Positions 8,089-16,739 of a stretch of 64,000 nucleotides of DNA are shown here, piece after piece (position 1 is the first letter of the stretch; every line of letters begins with the position of its first letter). Under the pieces are notes generated by a model. That model worked only from the letters and a program-made list of their open reading frames with translations. It was not told where the DNA came from and searched no databases. A program made the translations under genes and the position numbers. This DNA comes from Kitasatospora xanthocidica (GTDB taxonomy: Bacteria; Actinomycetota; Actinomycetes; Streptomycetales; Streptomycetaceae): positions 28,703 to 92,702 of the forward strand of contig NZ_BNBY01000001.1 in assembly GCF_014656195.1 (NCBI RefSeq), written 5' to 3'.

Positions 8089-9327
8089 TCACCGCTGCCC
8101 GTACACCTGACCGGAGCCGAAGCCGGTGGTCACCAGCTTCCACAGGGTGGGGAACTCCTCGCCCGAGATGCCGGTCGGGTTGAGCCCGACGACCACGGTG
8201 CGGGAGAGGTCGCGGGTGGCGAACACCCCGCTGCTGTAGCCGGGGCGGGCGCCGTTCTTGCCCCAGACCTCGGTGCCGTTCGGCAGGACGGTGCGCAGCA
8301 GGCCGGCGGTGCTGTAGCAGGCGTGGCCGGCGGTCGGGCCGATCTCGCAGTTCTTGTTGTGGCTGTTCGGCAGGTCCGGGACGGTGAACACCTCGGCCTG
8401 CTGGGCGGGCGGCAGCAGCCGGCCGCGGTAGAGCGCGTCGAAGAAGCGCTCCAGGTCGGCGGCGGAGGAGATCATGCCGCCCTCGGCCCACGGGTACGGG
8501 CTCTGCTCGGTGACGTCCACCCGGTCGGTGCTGCCGTCGGCGGCGCGGACGTCCACGTAGCCGGAGGCGTGCGGGCCGCGGATGGTCAGGTCGTCGGCGT
8601 CCGGGACGTAGGTGGTGTGCAGGCCGAGCGGGCCGGTGATGCGCTTGCGCACCTGGTCGGTGAAGGTGTCGCCGCTGACCTTCTCGATCACCATCGCGGC
8701 GACGAAGTAGTTGTTGCCGTTGTACTGCTGGGCGGTGCCGGGCGCGAAGTTCATCGGCTGGGTGAGCATGTCGGCGACGACCTGCTCGGGGCTGAAGTAC
8801 TGCGTCCGGTGCGCGGCGAACCACGCCGTGCTGCCGTCCCCGGCGGTCATCCCGCCGCCCCCGGGCAGACCGCTGGTGTGATTGAGCAACTGGCGTACGG
8901 TGACCGGCGGGTAGCCGGCCGGCAGCAGCCCGGGCAGGTAGTGCTGGACGGTGCCGTCCAGGTCGGCCCGGCCCTCGGCGACGAGCTGGAGCATCACCGT
9001 CGACGTGAACACCTTGGAGATGCTGCCGATCCGGAACCGGGCGTTCGCCGGGACGTCCTCGCCCGAGGTGCCGCGCCACCGCGCACCCGGGCCGCCGACC
9101 CGGACCAGCGCACCGGTGACGTCGGCGGGCAGGGCGTCGAGCGTCTTCGCGAGCGCCTCCCGGTCCAGCGGCCCGGGCCGGACCGCCGCGCCGGCCGGGG
9201 AGGCCGACACGGCCGGGGAAGCGTCGGCGGCCAGGGCCGGGGCCGCGGCACCGACCGTGACGGCGGCGAGCAGCGCACCGGCCGCCACGAGGGTGGACCA
9301 ACGGCTGGTGCGCGCACGGGTGTTCAT
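8089..9327 (-). CDS. Secreted serine hydrolase, D-Ala-D-Ala carboxypeptidase/class C beta-lactamase family
   Basis: A 412-aa exported enzyme with a signal peptide (MNTRARTSRWSTLVAAGALL to APALAADA, cleavage near residue 34). The catalytic SxxK is SISK in RIGSISKVFTS. The second motif region reads YNGNNY where Y-S-N is typical. The third, usually HxG or KTG, appears as WGKNGARPG. The family cleaves D-Ala-D-Ala peptides, beta-lactams or other esters at the cell surface. The ATG at 9327 was chosen because it begins the signal peptide; the longer upstream frame is not secretory. It appears monocistronic. Confidence 0.88.
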   Translation of the reverse strand: MNTRARTSRWSTLVAAGALLAAVTVGAAAPALAADASPAVSASPAGAAVRPGPLDREALAKTLDALPADVTGALVRVGGPGARWRGTSGEDVPANARFRIGSISKVFTSTVMLQLVAEGRADLDGTVQHYLPGLLPAGYPPVTVRQLLNHTSGLPGGGGMTAGDGSTAWFAAHRTQYFSPEQVVADMLTQPMNFAPGTAQQYNGNNYFVAAMVIEKVSGDTFTDQVRKRITGPLGLHTTYVPDADDLTIRGPHASGYVDVRAADGSTDRVDVTEQSPYPWAEGGMISSAADLERFFDALYRGRLLPPAQQAEVFTVPDLPNSHNKNCEIGPTAGHACYSTAGLLRTVLPNGTEVWGKNGARPGYSSGVFATRDLSRTVVVGLNPTGISGEEFPTLWKLVTTGFGSGQVYGQR

Positions 9328-9533
9328 GCGACTTCTCTCCAACGACGGCTCGGCGACGGCCCGGCGACGGCTCGGATGGGAGAGAGTCTTCGGGAGGACG
9401 ACCGGCCGCGGCATCCGGGAAGTCCCCCGCGGCGCCCCGGAGAACGCCCCGAGAGCGACCCTGATCATGCGTCAGGGGCGGGCCCCGTCGGTCCGGTGCC
9501 CGCCCCCGGCGCGACCGCGCGCAGGACGCGGCT

Positions 9534-9803
9534 TCAGTGGGCGGAGTGCTTCTCCGCGCCGCGGTGCCGGTGGCCCTTGAGCTCGGCGTGCATCGCCGGA
9601 GCGGCGGGCGCGGAGGCGGTCGGCGCGTCGCGTCCGCCGTGCCGGAACGCCTCGCCGCCGTACCCGGCGCCGGAGGAGGACGTCGCGCCGGTGCGCACCT
9701 TCGGCGCGATCCGGCTGGGCGGGCTCGCCATGCCGCGGCGTTCCAGCAGTTCCTGGGTGCCCTGACGGAGCTGGGCGGTGCTGCCCGGTGTTCGCTTGGT
9801 CAT
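9534..9803 (-). CDS. Small hypothetical protein
   Basis: An 89-aa basic protein from the ATG at 9803. It opens with TKRTPGSTAQLRQGTQELLERRG, then a Ser/Gly/Ala-rich region, and ends His-rich (MHAELKGHRHRGAEKHSAH). It has no membrane segment or signal. The His-rich tail could bind metal, but nothing else supports a function. Coding is supported by GC3 bias and a sensible start; the strand is the same as its neighbours. Confidence 0.5.
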   Translation of the reverse strand: MTKRTPGSTAQLRQGTQELLERRGMASPPSRIAPKVRTGATSSSGAGYGGEAFRHGGRDAPTASAPAAPAMHAELKGHRHRGAEKHSAH

Positions 9804-9987
9804 CGTCGGCCTCCCTTCGGCGGTCACCGACCGGACGACTGTCGGCCGGAGGGGCCGCACGAACGTTATGTCCGGATTTTATCCGGGTTGGACTCCCCTG
9901 CCACCGGGGAGAGCGGGTGCCGGCGTCCACCTCGGCCCGTACCGCCCGCTTCGGCCCGTGACCGTCCGCCCCGGTCCGTGACCGCCC

Positions 9988-10254
9988 TCAGCCCATGACC
10001 TCGTGGACGAAGCACCAGCGCCAGTCCTCCCCCGGCTCGTACGAGCGGATCACCGGGTGCGAGGAGTTGTGGAAGTGCGCGGTCGCGTGCCGCTGCGGCG
10101 AGAAGTCGCAGCATCCGACGTGGCCGCAGTCCAGGCAGATCCGCAGGTGCACCCAGTCCCGACGGCCCTGCGCGAGGCAGTCGGCGCAACCGTCGGCGGG
10201 CGGGCGGGGCTCGATGTCCTGAGGGGCCAGAGCGAGGTCTTCGCAGGCACTCAT
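9988..10254 (-). CDS. UBP-type zinc finger protein
   Basis: An 88-aa single-domain protein. Cys and His residues are spaced as in ZnF-UBP domains: CADCLAQG, then RICLDCGHVGCCD, HATAHFHNSSHPVI and a closing WCFVHEVMG. In eukaryotes this fold binds the free ubiquitin C-terminus; bacterial stand-alone versions have no settled role. The start at 10254 gives the full domain with little else. It sits between the small hypothetical gene and a regulator gene on the same strand. Confidence 0.85.
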   Translation of the reverse strand: MSACEDLALAPQDIEPRPPADGCADCLAQGRRDWVHLRICLDCGHVGCCDFSPQRHATAHFHNSSHPVIRSYEPGEDWRWCFVHEVMG

Positions 10255-10370
10255 GAGTGCAGGCTATGCCGCCCCGGGCCGTCCCGCCCGCTCACGCCGG
10301 GCTGCCCGGAGCCCCTCCGGCGGCTCCCCCGGCGGTTCGTTCCGCAGCCCATCCGCAGCTCGTCCGCGGC

Positions 10371-11276
10371 TCAGGAGACCCCGGACGCCTCGGACGCCGC
10401 CCCCGAGGCCGTCCAACTCGCGAGCAGAGCCAGCTTCTGCGCCGTCGGCGAGCCCACCGGGGCGGTGTAGACGACCAGCAGCTGGTCCGGCGAGCCGTTG
10501 ACGCCGAGGGTCTCGTAGCCGAAGTCGAGGTCGCCGACCAGCGGGTGCCGGACCAGCTTGACGCCGTGGGTCTTCTCCCGGACGCAGTGGTCCGCCCAGA
10601 GCCGGCGGAACTCCTCGCTGCGCACCGACAGTTCGCCCACCAGGGTGCTCAGCGCCGGGTCCTCCGGGTGCAGCCCGGCGTCCCGCCGCAGGTAGGAGAC
10701 GGTCTCCGCGGCGACGGCGTCCCACTGCCGGTAGTGGTCCCGGGCCGCCGGGTCGAGGAAGGCGTGCCGGGCCTGGTTGGGCGGGCCGTCCGGGCCGCCG
10801 GCCCCGCCGCCGGCCGCTGATCCCCCACCCGTACGCGTGGAGAAACCGTTCACCGCGTCGCCCAGCGCGTTCCAGGCCAGGACGTCCATCCGGCGTCCCA
10901 GCACGAAGGCCGGCACCCCGGTCATCAGGTCCAGCAGCAGCCGCGTCCCCGGCCGGACCTGCTGCCGTGCCCGGCCCCGGCCGGTGGTCCCGGCGGCCGG
11001 GGCCCTGGACGGACGCACCAGCGAGCGCAGGTGCGCCGCCTCCACCGCGTCCAGCCGCAGCACCCGGGCCACCGCGTCCAGCACCGCGTCCGAGGCGCTG
11101 CCGCCCCGGCCCTGCTCCAGCCGGACGTAGTAGTCCACGCTGACGCCCGCGAGCTGCGCCACCTCCTCCCGGCGCAGGCCCTGCACCCGGCGGCGGCCGT
11201 GCGAGGGCAGGCCCACCTCCTCCGGCAGGATCCGGGCCCGGCGCGAGCGGAGGAAGTCCCCCAGGGTGTTCTCCAT
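10371..11276 (-). CDS. XRE-family transcriptional regulator with MmyB-like ligand domain
   Basis: A 301-aa regulator. The N-terminal HTH comprises GDFLRSRRARILPEEVGLP, then GLRREEVAQLAGVSVDYYVRLEQGR, typical of this group. The C-terminal domain (residues ~110-290) is MmyB-like: RQVRPGTRLLLDLMTGVPAFVLGRRMDVLAWN, YLRRDAGLHPEDPALSTLVGELSVRSEEFRRLWADH, and a closing LVVYTAPVGSPTAQKLALL. Such regulators bind small ligands and often control a divergent SDR gene. Here an SDR gene lies 185 bp away in divergent orientation, with four 15-bp repeats between. The ATG at 11276 gives the standard length. Confidence 0.88.
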   Translation of the reverse strand: MENTLGDFLRSRRARILPEEVGLPSHGRRRVQGLRREEVAQLAGVSVDYYVRLEQGRGGSASDAVLDAVARVLRLDAVEAAHLRSLVRPSRAPAAGTTGRGRARQQVRPGTRLLLDLMTGVPAFVLGRRMDVLAWNALGDAVNGFSTRTGGGSAAGGGAGGPDGPPNQARHAFLDPAARDHYRQWDAVAAETVSYLRRDAGLHPEDPALSTLVGELSVRSEEFRRLWADHCVREKTHGVKLVRHPLVGDLDFGYETLGVNGSPDQLLVVYTAPVGSPTAQKLALLASWTASGAASEASGVS

Positions 11277-11321
11277 GCCCGGCAGGTTAACCGGGGCCGG
11301 GCGGACCGAGGGTGGTACTGC

Positions 11322-11382
11322 CGTTCCCAGGAAAGGCCGTCCCGGGAAAGGCGTTCCCAGGACGGGCGTTCCGGGGAAAAGC
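11322..11382. repeat. Four imperfect ~15-bp tandem repeats in a divergent promoter region
   Basis: Four units beginning CGTTCCCAGGAAAGG, CGTCCCGGGAAAGG, CGTTCCCAGGACGGG and CGTTCCGGGGAAAAG run head to tail between the MmyB-type regulator and the SDR gene. The TTCC..GGAA core is partly palindromic, as expected for a regulator site; binding is inferred. Confidence 0.55.
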
Positions 11383-11461
11383 ACAGCCCTGGGTCGGTCG
11401 TCGCGGCCCGCGCAGAGTGGTCGACGTCAGCCCGACCACCCACCGCACCCCGGAGCACCCG

Positions 11462-12223
11462 ATGAGCCTCGCCTCCCTCGCCACCCGCACCGCCGTCGTC
11501 ACCGGAGCCGCCAGCGGCATGGGCGCCGCCACCGCCCGGGCCCTCGCCGCCCAGGGCACCCGGGTCGCCCTGCTCGCCCGCCGCACCGAGCGGCTGGACG
11601 CGCTCGCCGCCGAGATCGCCGCCGCGGGCGGCCGGGCGCTCGCCGTCACCACCGACATCACCGACCAGGCCTCCGTGGACGCCGCCGCCGAGGCCGTCCA
11701 CGACGCGTACGGGCCGGTCGACCTGGTGGTCAACAACGCCGGGGTGATGTTCCCCAACCCGCTCGCCGACGGCCGGATCGACCAGTGGACCCGCATGGTC
11801 GACACCAACCTCACCGGCGCCCTGCGGATCGTCCGCGCCTTCACCGCCGACCTCACCGCGGCCGCCGCCGAGGGCCGCACCGCCGACCTGGTCAACGTCT
11901 CCTCGATCGCCTCGCACGTGGTCTTCCCCGACTACGCCGTGTACGGCGCCACCAAGGCCGCGCTCACCCAGCTGTCCGCCGCCCTGCGCAGCGAGCTCGG
12001 CCCGCGCGACGTCCGGGTCAGCGCGATCGAGCCCGGCCTGACCGGCACCGAGCTCAGCGGGCACGTCGACAACCCGGTGCTCCGCGAGCAGCTCGGCGAC
12101 ATGTTCGCCGCCATCCCGGCCCTCACCGCCGAGGACGTCGCCGACCTCGTCGCCTACACCGTCAGCCGCCCCCGGCACGTCAACCTGCGCCACCTGGTCA
12201 TCCTGCCGACCCGGCAGGCGTAG
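11462..12223 (+). CDS. Short-chain dehydrogenase/reductase
   Basis: A 253-aa classical SDR oxidoreductase. The nucleotide-binding motif TGAASGMG is at residues ~14-21, NNAG at ~92-95, the catalytic Ser in NVSSIASH, and YGATK supplies the active-site Tyr and Lys. An Arg after the second strand (LLARRTERL) suggests NADP(H). The substrate is unknown. It is transcribed away from the MmyB-type regulator, which probably controls it. The ATG at 11462 is the natural SDR start; the longer frame from 11312 runs through the repeats. Confidence 0.9.
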   Translation: MSLASLATRTAVVTGAASGMGAATARALAAQGTRVALLARRTERLDALAAEIAAAGGRALAVTTDITDQASVDAAAEAVHDAYGPVDLVVNNAGVMFPNPLADGRIDQWTRMVDTNLTGALRIVRAFTADLTAAAAEGRTADLVNVSSIASHVVFPDYAVYGATKAALTQLSAALRSELGPRDVRVSAIEPGLTGTELSGHVDNPVLREQLGDMFAAIPALTAEDVADLVAYTVSRPRHVNLRHLVILPTRQA

Positions 12224-12281
12224 GGCCCGGGGGCGCTGAGGCCCGGCGTCCCGGCTCCGCGTCCGGGGGCGGCATGGGAGC

Positions 12282-15068
12282 ATGCCATCCGTGGCGATCG
12301 TGACGGGGAGTACGAACGGCGACACCGTCGGGGGCGACCCGGGCGGTGTGCCCGCGCGACGGAACGGCGGCGCGGGGGCGCCGGACAACGGGGTGGGGAT
12401 GGCGGACAACGGCCCGGCGGGCAGTAGCGGTACGAACGGCGGCTCTGCGGGCAGCAGGGTGGCGGAGACCGGCAGCAGCACCAGCGGTAGCACCGGCATA
12501 CCCGGGCAGGCCGGCCTCGGCCGGTTCCGGGCCCGCCCGCTGCCCGCCACCGGGCGGCTCCGGCAGCCCGTCGCACTGATCCGGCTGCTCGGCGGCCTGT
12601 TCGCCATCGCGCTCACCCTGCTGCTCGCCGACTACGCCCGCGCCACCACCGGCGGCATCGCCGCCGACGTCGCCGAGGCCGCCGGCCTGGTGCCGCGGCC
12701 GCTGGCGAGCCTGGCCGGCGGCCTGACCACCGCCGCGGTCCTGCTGCTGCCGGTGGGCCTCGCCGTCCGCCGCCTGCTCGGCCCCGACCGGCGGCGCGCC
12801 CTCCAGCAGGTGTCCGACGGGCTGCTCGCCGCCGTCCTCGCGTACGGCGCCACCCTCGGCGTGGACCTGTGGGGCGACGGCCTCGCCCCGCACTCGCTGA
12901 TCACCGCGCTCACCCAGCCGCTGCCCGGCGACGTCCTCGGACGCACCGAACCGGTCTACGGCTACCTCGCCCCGGTCCTCGCCTTCATGACCGCCTCCGG
13001 CAGCCGCGAACGCCGGCTGCCCTGGACCGTCCTCGCCCTCTCCGGCCTCGCCGGACTCGCCGGCGGCTTCGCCACCCCCACCGCCCTGCTGCTCGGCCTG
13101 CTGATCGGCTGGACCGGCGCCCACGGCACCCTGTACGCGGTCGGCACCCCCGACCCCTGCCCGCGCGCCGGCGAGATCCTGCGCGCCCTGCGCGACAGCG
13201 GCCTGCGCCCGGTCGACGCCCACCCGGCCGGGCCCGACCGCTACCTGGTCCGGCAGGCCGACGGCCTGCCGGAACTCGACGTCCAGCTCCTCGACCGGCA
13301 GGCCGTCACCGCCGCCGCCGTCCAGCGGGCCTGGCGCCGGCTGCGCCTGCGCACCGCCCCCGACCCGCGCGTCCTGCGCTCCCCGCACACCGGGCTGGAG
13401 CACGAGGCCCTGGTCACGTACGCGGCCCTGGCCGCCGGTGTCCGCACCCGCGCCATCGCCGCCACCGTCGGCCTCGGCCACGACACCGCGCTCATCGCGT
13501 ACGAGCGGCTGCCGGGCCGCACCCTGGACCAGCTCGCCGACGAGGAGATCACCGACGAGCTGCTCACCGGCGTCTGGGGCCAGCTCGCGCTCCTCCAGCG
13601 CCGCGAGATCGCCCACCGCGCCCTCGTCCCCTCCTCCCTCCTGGTGGATGACTCGGGCGCGGTCCACCTGGTCGACTTCGCCGACGGCGACATCGCCGCC
13701 ACCGAACTCGTGCTGCGCTGCGACATCGCCCAGCTCCTCACCACCCTCGCGCTGCGCACCGGCGCCGCCCGCTCCGTCCGCACCGCCACGGCCGTCCTCG
13801 GCCCCGACCCGGTGGGTGCCGCCCTCCCGCTCCTCCAGCCCATCGCCCTCACCCACACCACCCGTCGCGCCCTCAAGCTCCACGCGAAAACGGCCCCCCG
13901 CCCCGCCACGGCCGACCCGGCGGCCGCCACCGTCCCCGCGCCCCGCACCGACACCGTCCCCGCGCCCGGCACCGGCACCAGCACCAGCACCAGCACCAGC
14001 ACCAGCACCAGCGAACGCCCCCGGTCCGGGAGCACCGCCGAACCCCCCACCGCCCCCGTCGGCCTCCTGGAGGAGATCCGGGCCGAGGTGCTGCGGGCGC
14101 GGCCGCAGGTGGTGGGGCGGCCGGTGCGGCTGGAGCGGTTGCGGCCGCGGACGCTGCTGGCCGTCGTGGGCGGGGTGGTGGCCGGGTGGCTGCTGATCCC
14201 GCAGCTGTTCGCGGCGGAGGACAACCCGGTCTCCGCCCTGGCGGACGCCGACCCCTGGTGGCTGCTGCTGGCGCTGTTCGCGGCGGCGACGAGCCACGTG
14301 ACGGCCGCGATGGGGTTCGTCGGCTTCGTGCCGGAGCGGCTGGACTTCCGCAACGCGGTGCTGGCGCAGGTGGCCGGGTCGTTCGTGAAGCTGGTGTCGC
14401 CCGGCGGGGTCGGCGGCGTGGCGCTGAACACCCGGCTGTTGCAGCGGGCCGGGATCCCGACGGCGCAGGCGCTGTCCAGCGTGGGCGTGGGGACGCTGAT
14501 CGGGCTGGTGCTGCACCTGCTGCAGCTGGGGGCGTTCGTCTACCTGCTGGACCTGCAGCCGGGCGGCTCCGAGCTGGACGCGCTGCCCGCGGTGGTGGGC
14601 GGGCTGGCGGGGGCGGCGGCGCTGCTGGCGGTGGTCTCGGCGATCCCGGTGGCGCGGCGGTGGCTGGCGGCGCGGCTGCGGCCGTTGACGACCGAGGTGC
14701 TGCCGCGGCTGCTGGACCTGCTGCGCAGTCCGACCCGGCTGGCGGTCGGGGTGACCGGGCAGCTGCTGGTGTCGATCTGCCTGATCTCGTGCCTGTACTG
14801 CTGTGCCCGGGCGATCGGCCGGGAGCCGTCCTTCGCCTCGGTGGCGGTGGTGTTCCTGGTGGGCAACGCGGCGGGCAGCGCGGCGCCGACCCCGGGCGGG
14901 GCCGGCGCGGTGGACGGGGCGCTGATCGCGCTGCTGCAGCAGACCGCGTCGATGGAGAAGGGCGGGGCGCTGGCGGCGGTGGCGCTGTACCGGCTGCTGA
15001 CGCTGATCCTGCCGGTGCTGCCGGGCTGGGCGGCGATGGCCTGGCTGCAGCGCCGCCGGGCGCTCTAG
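12282..15068 (+). CDS. Pseudokinase plus lysylphosphatidylglycerol-synthase-like (UPF0104) membrane protein
   Basis: A 928-aa membrane protein. Residues ~1-85 are low-complexity; the start is uncertain, with a GTG at 12291 also possible. Several hydrophobic helices follow (e.g. LLGGLFAIALTLLLADYAR, LTTAAVLLLPVGLAV). Residues ~330-520 resemble a kinase fold: LVDFADGDI stands for the DFG region, but the catalytic loop reads HRALVPSSLLV, lacking the Asp and Asn of HxDxxxxN. A Thr-Ser repeat linker (TSTSTST, ~565-580) leads to a UPF0104/LPG-synthase transmembrane region (~610-925), with GSFVKLVSPGGVGGVALNTRL and NAAGSAAPTPGGAGAVDGALI. Such proteins flip or transfer lipids. The combination suggests a regulated envelope lipid protein. 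Confidence 0.8.
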   Translation: MPSVAIVTGSTNGDTVGGDPGGVPARRNGGAGAPDNGVGMADNGPAGSSGTNGGSAGSRVAETGSSTSGSTGIPGQAGLGRFRARPLPATGRLRQPVALIRLLGGLFAIALTLLLADYARATTGGIAADVAEAAGLVPRPLASLAGGLTTAAVLLLPVGLAVRRLLGPDRRRALQQVSDGLLAAVLAYGATLGVDLWGDGLAPHSLITALTQPLPGDVLGRTEPVYGYLAPVLAFMTASGSRERRLPWTVLALSGLAGLAGGFATPTALLLGLLIGWTGAHGTLYAVGTPDPCPRAGEILRALRDSGLRPVDAHPAGPDRYLVRQADGLPELDVQLLDRQAVTAAAVQRAWRRLRLRTAPDPRVLRSPHTGLEHEALVTYAALAAGVRTRAIAATVGLGHDTALIAYERLPGRTLDQLADEEITDELLTGVWGQLALLQRREIAHRALVPSSLLVDDSGAVHLVDFADGDIAATELVLRCDIAQLLTTLALRTGAARSVRTATAVLGPDPVGAALPLLQPIALTHTTRRALKLHAKTAPRPATADPAAATVPAPRTDTVPAPGTGTSTSTSTSTSTSERPRSGSTAEPPTAPVGLLEEIRAEVLRARPQVVGRPVRLERLRPRTLLAVVGGVVAGWLLIPQLFAAEDNPVSALADADPWWLLLALFAAATSHVTAAMGFVGFVPERLDFRNAVLAQVAGSFVKLVSPGGVGGVALNTRLLQRAGIPTAQALSSVGVGTLIGLVLHLLQLGAFVYLLDLQPGGSELDALPAVVGGLAGAAALLAVVSAIPVARRWLAARLRPLTTEVLPRLLDLLRSPTRLAVGVTGQLLVSICLISCLYCCARAIGREPSFASVAVVFLVGNAAGSAAPTPGGAGAVDGALIALLQQTASMEKGGALAAVALYRLLTLILPVLPGWAAMAWLQRRRAL

Positions 15069-15098
15069 GAACCGGCCCACGGCACGGCGGGCGGCTGG

Positions 15099-15305
15099 CT
15101 ACTCCCGGTACTCGTCCTCGTCCAGCTGGACCACCCGGGCCTGTTCCGCCGCGTCCGCGACGTCGGTGGCCGGGTCGGCGCCGAGGGCCCGGCGTTCGGC
15201 GACCTCGTCGTACTCGTCGGACTGGGGCGTCTCCTCGCCCGACTCCCCGGACTCGACGGCTTCGGCGGCCTCGTCGATCAGGTAGTCCTCGTGATCCTGC
15301 GGCAT
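15099..15305 (-). CDS. Small acidic hypothetical protein
   Basis: A 68-aa highly acidic protein (MPQDHEDYLIDEAAEAVESG through VVQLDEDEYRE), probably disordered, with no cysteine and no membrane segment. Short acidic proteins of this kind are common in Streptomyces genomes. The ATG at 15305 sits just past a plausible CAAGAGTGAGGACGG leader. It is divergent from the AhpD-like gene and convergent with the preceding membrane gene, ending 30 bp from it. No function can be given. Confidence 0.6.
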   Translation of the reverse strand: MPQDHEDYLIDEAAEAVESGESGEETPQSDEYDEVAERRALGADPATDVADAAEQARVVQLDEDEYRE

Positions 15306-15483
15306 GGCATCCGTCCTCACTCTTGTTCGGAGGCTCCCACGGGCCCGGTTGGCGGTACTCGCAGTATCCGCCGCGCGGCGCCCGGACGCGACGTGCCGAG
15401 CCCGCCCGGGCGTGTTGCCGGGGGCCCCGCTCCGACCGGCCGAGCCCCTTGATTGACCCACGGAACCCGCTCCCGAATGGCCC

Positions 15484-15512
15484 CTGAGAGGGGTGCACCG
15501 CGCCCCTAGGGT
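15484..15512 (+). promoter_or_regulatory. Predicted promoter for the AhpD-like gene; leaderless mRNA likely
   Basis: CTGAGA (15484-15489) and TAGGGT (15507-15512) are 17 bp apart. The -10 ends 7 nt before the ATG at 15520, so transcription would start at or next to the start codon. No ribosome site is visible. Confidence 0.45.
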
Positions 15513-15519
15513 CGAAGTC

Positions 15520-15990
15520 ATGACGACGACGAACGAGATCACCGAAGCCCCCGCCCGTCTCGACTACGCCCGCACCGTCCCGAAGGTGTTCCGCGTGATG
15601 ATCGCCCTGGACGCGGCCGCCCGCGAGGGCGTGGACCCGTCGCTGGTCGAGCTCGTGCAGATGCGCACCTCCCAGCTGAACGGCTGCGCGTACTGCCTGG
15701 ACATGCACACCAAGGACGCCCGCAAGGCCGGCGAGACCGACGAGCGGATCTACCTGCTGCCGGTCTGGCAGGAGGCCCCGGCCGGGGTGTACAGCGCGCG
15801 GGAGCGGGCCGCCCTGGCGCTCGCGGAGGAGATCGCCCGGATCGGCGGCGGGGTCTCGGACGCCGTGTACGCCCGGGCCGCCGCGCACTTCGAGGAGGCC
15901 GAGCTGGCGCAACTGATCTCGGTCTGCTTCACCATCAACGCCTGGAACCGGATCAACGTGGCCACCCGCAAGTCCCCCGGCACCGTCTGA
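15520..15990 (+). CDS. Carboxymuconolactone decarboxylase/AhpD-like protein
   Basis: A 156-aa helical protein of the CMD/AhpD superfamily. The redox motif is in MRTSQLNGCAYCLDMHTKDAR (about residues 48-68): a CxxC followed by His four residues on, as in AhpD-type alkylhydroperoxidase partners. DYARTVPKVFRVMIALDAAA and YSARERAALALAEEIARI are the usual flanking helices. It likely reduces peroxides or their carriers in the cytoplasm. It is preceded by a TAGGGT -10 close to the ATG, suggesting leaderless translation. Confidence 0.9.
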   Translation: MTTTNEITEAPARLDYARTVPKVFRVMIALDAAAREGVDPSLVELVQMRTSQLNGCAYCLDMHTKDARKAGETDERIYLLPVWQEAPAGVYSARERAALALAEEIARIGGGVSDAVYARAAAHFEEAELAQLISVCFTINAWNRINVATRKSPGTV

Positions 15991-16094
15991 CCGGAACGGC
16001 GGCCCGGCCACCGGGGGTACGATCGGTGCCGTACGAAAGGGCTAACCCACACCCACCCGGTGGCCCCGAAGCCCGAACGAACGACGGGGAACGC

Positions 16095-16739
16095 ATGTCC
16101 GGCTCGCACTACTTCACCGGTGCACCCGAGGTCGCCAGCGACCGCCGGCCGATCACGGTCTCCCTGCCGGACCTCACCCTGGAACTGACCACCGACACCG
16201 GGGTGTTCTCCCGGGAGCGGCTCGATCCGGGCACCCGGATCCTGCTGGAGCACGCCCCGCCGCCGCGGGTGCGCGGCCCGATCCTGGACGTCGGCTGCGG
16301 CTACGGCCCGATCGCGCTGACCTGGGCGAGCCGGCGCAAGCGGCTCCCGGTCTGGGCGGTGGACGTCAACGAGCGCGCCCTGGAGCTGGTGCGGCTGAAC
16401 GCCGAGGCGCTGCGGCTGGGCAACGTCCAGGCCGCGCTGCCCGACGACGTCCCGGCGGACCTCCGGTTCGCGACGATCTACTCCAACCCGCCGATCCGGA
16501 TCGGCAAGGCGGCGCTGCGCCGGCTGCTGACGCACTGGCTCGGCCGGCTGACCCCGGACGGCTCGGCGTTCCTCGTGGTGCAGAAGCACCTGGGCTCGGA
16601 CTCGCTGCAGAAGTGGCTGAACGACCAGGGCTACCCGACGACCCGGGTCGCCTCGGTCAACGGGTTCCGGATTCTGGAAGCGCGGCCCCGCCCCGAGACG
16701 GGCGAGGGCTCGGAGAATGGACGAGGTACGACGTCGTGA
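16095..16739 (+). CDS. RsmC-like class I SAM methyltransferase
   Basis: A 214-aa methyltransferase resembling the C-terminal half of RsmC (16S rRNA m2G1207 enzyme). It opens HYFTGAPEVASDRRPI, shows FSRERLDPGTRILLE, then SAM motif I as ILDVGCGYGPIALTWA (residues ~60-75) and the catalytic NPPI motif in IYSNPPIRIGK. RsmC/D-type N2-guanine enzymes use NPPY; here Ile replaces the aromatic residue. The stop overlaps a GTG start for the SpoU gene (GTGA), so the two are coupled and both probably modify RNA. Confidence 0.85.
   Translation: MSGSHYFTGAPEVASDRRPITVSLPDLTLELTTDTGVFSRERLDPGTRILLEHAPPPRVRGPILDVGCGYGPIALTWASRRKRLPVWAVDVNERALELVRLNAEALRLGNVQAALPDDVPADLRFATIYSNPPIRIGKAALRRLLTHWLGRLTPDGSAFLVVQKHLGSDSLQKWLNDQGYPTTRVASVNGFRILEARPRPETGEGSENGRGTTS

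Noticed and set aside
13976..14011. ACCAGC triplet-like repeat as a CRISPR or regulatory array
   Set aside because: It is in frame inside a gene and encodes a Thr-Ser linker; units are too short and lack spacers.
12198..15080. A 960-codon minus-strand frame opposite the pseudokinase/LPG-synthase gene
   Set aside because: Arg/Gln/Gly-rich without hydrophobic helices or motifs; the plus strand gives a sound membrane protein.
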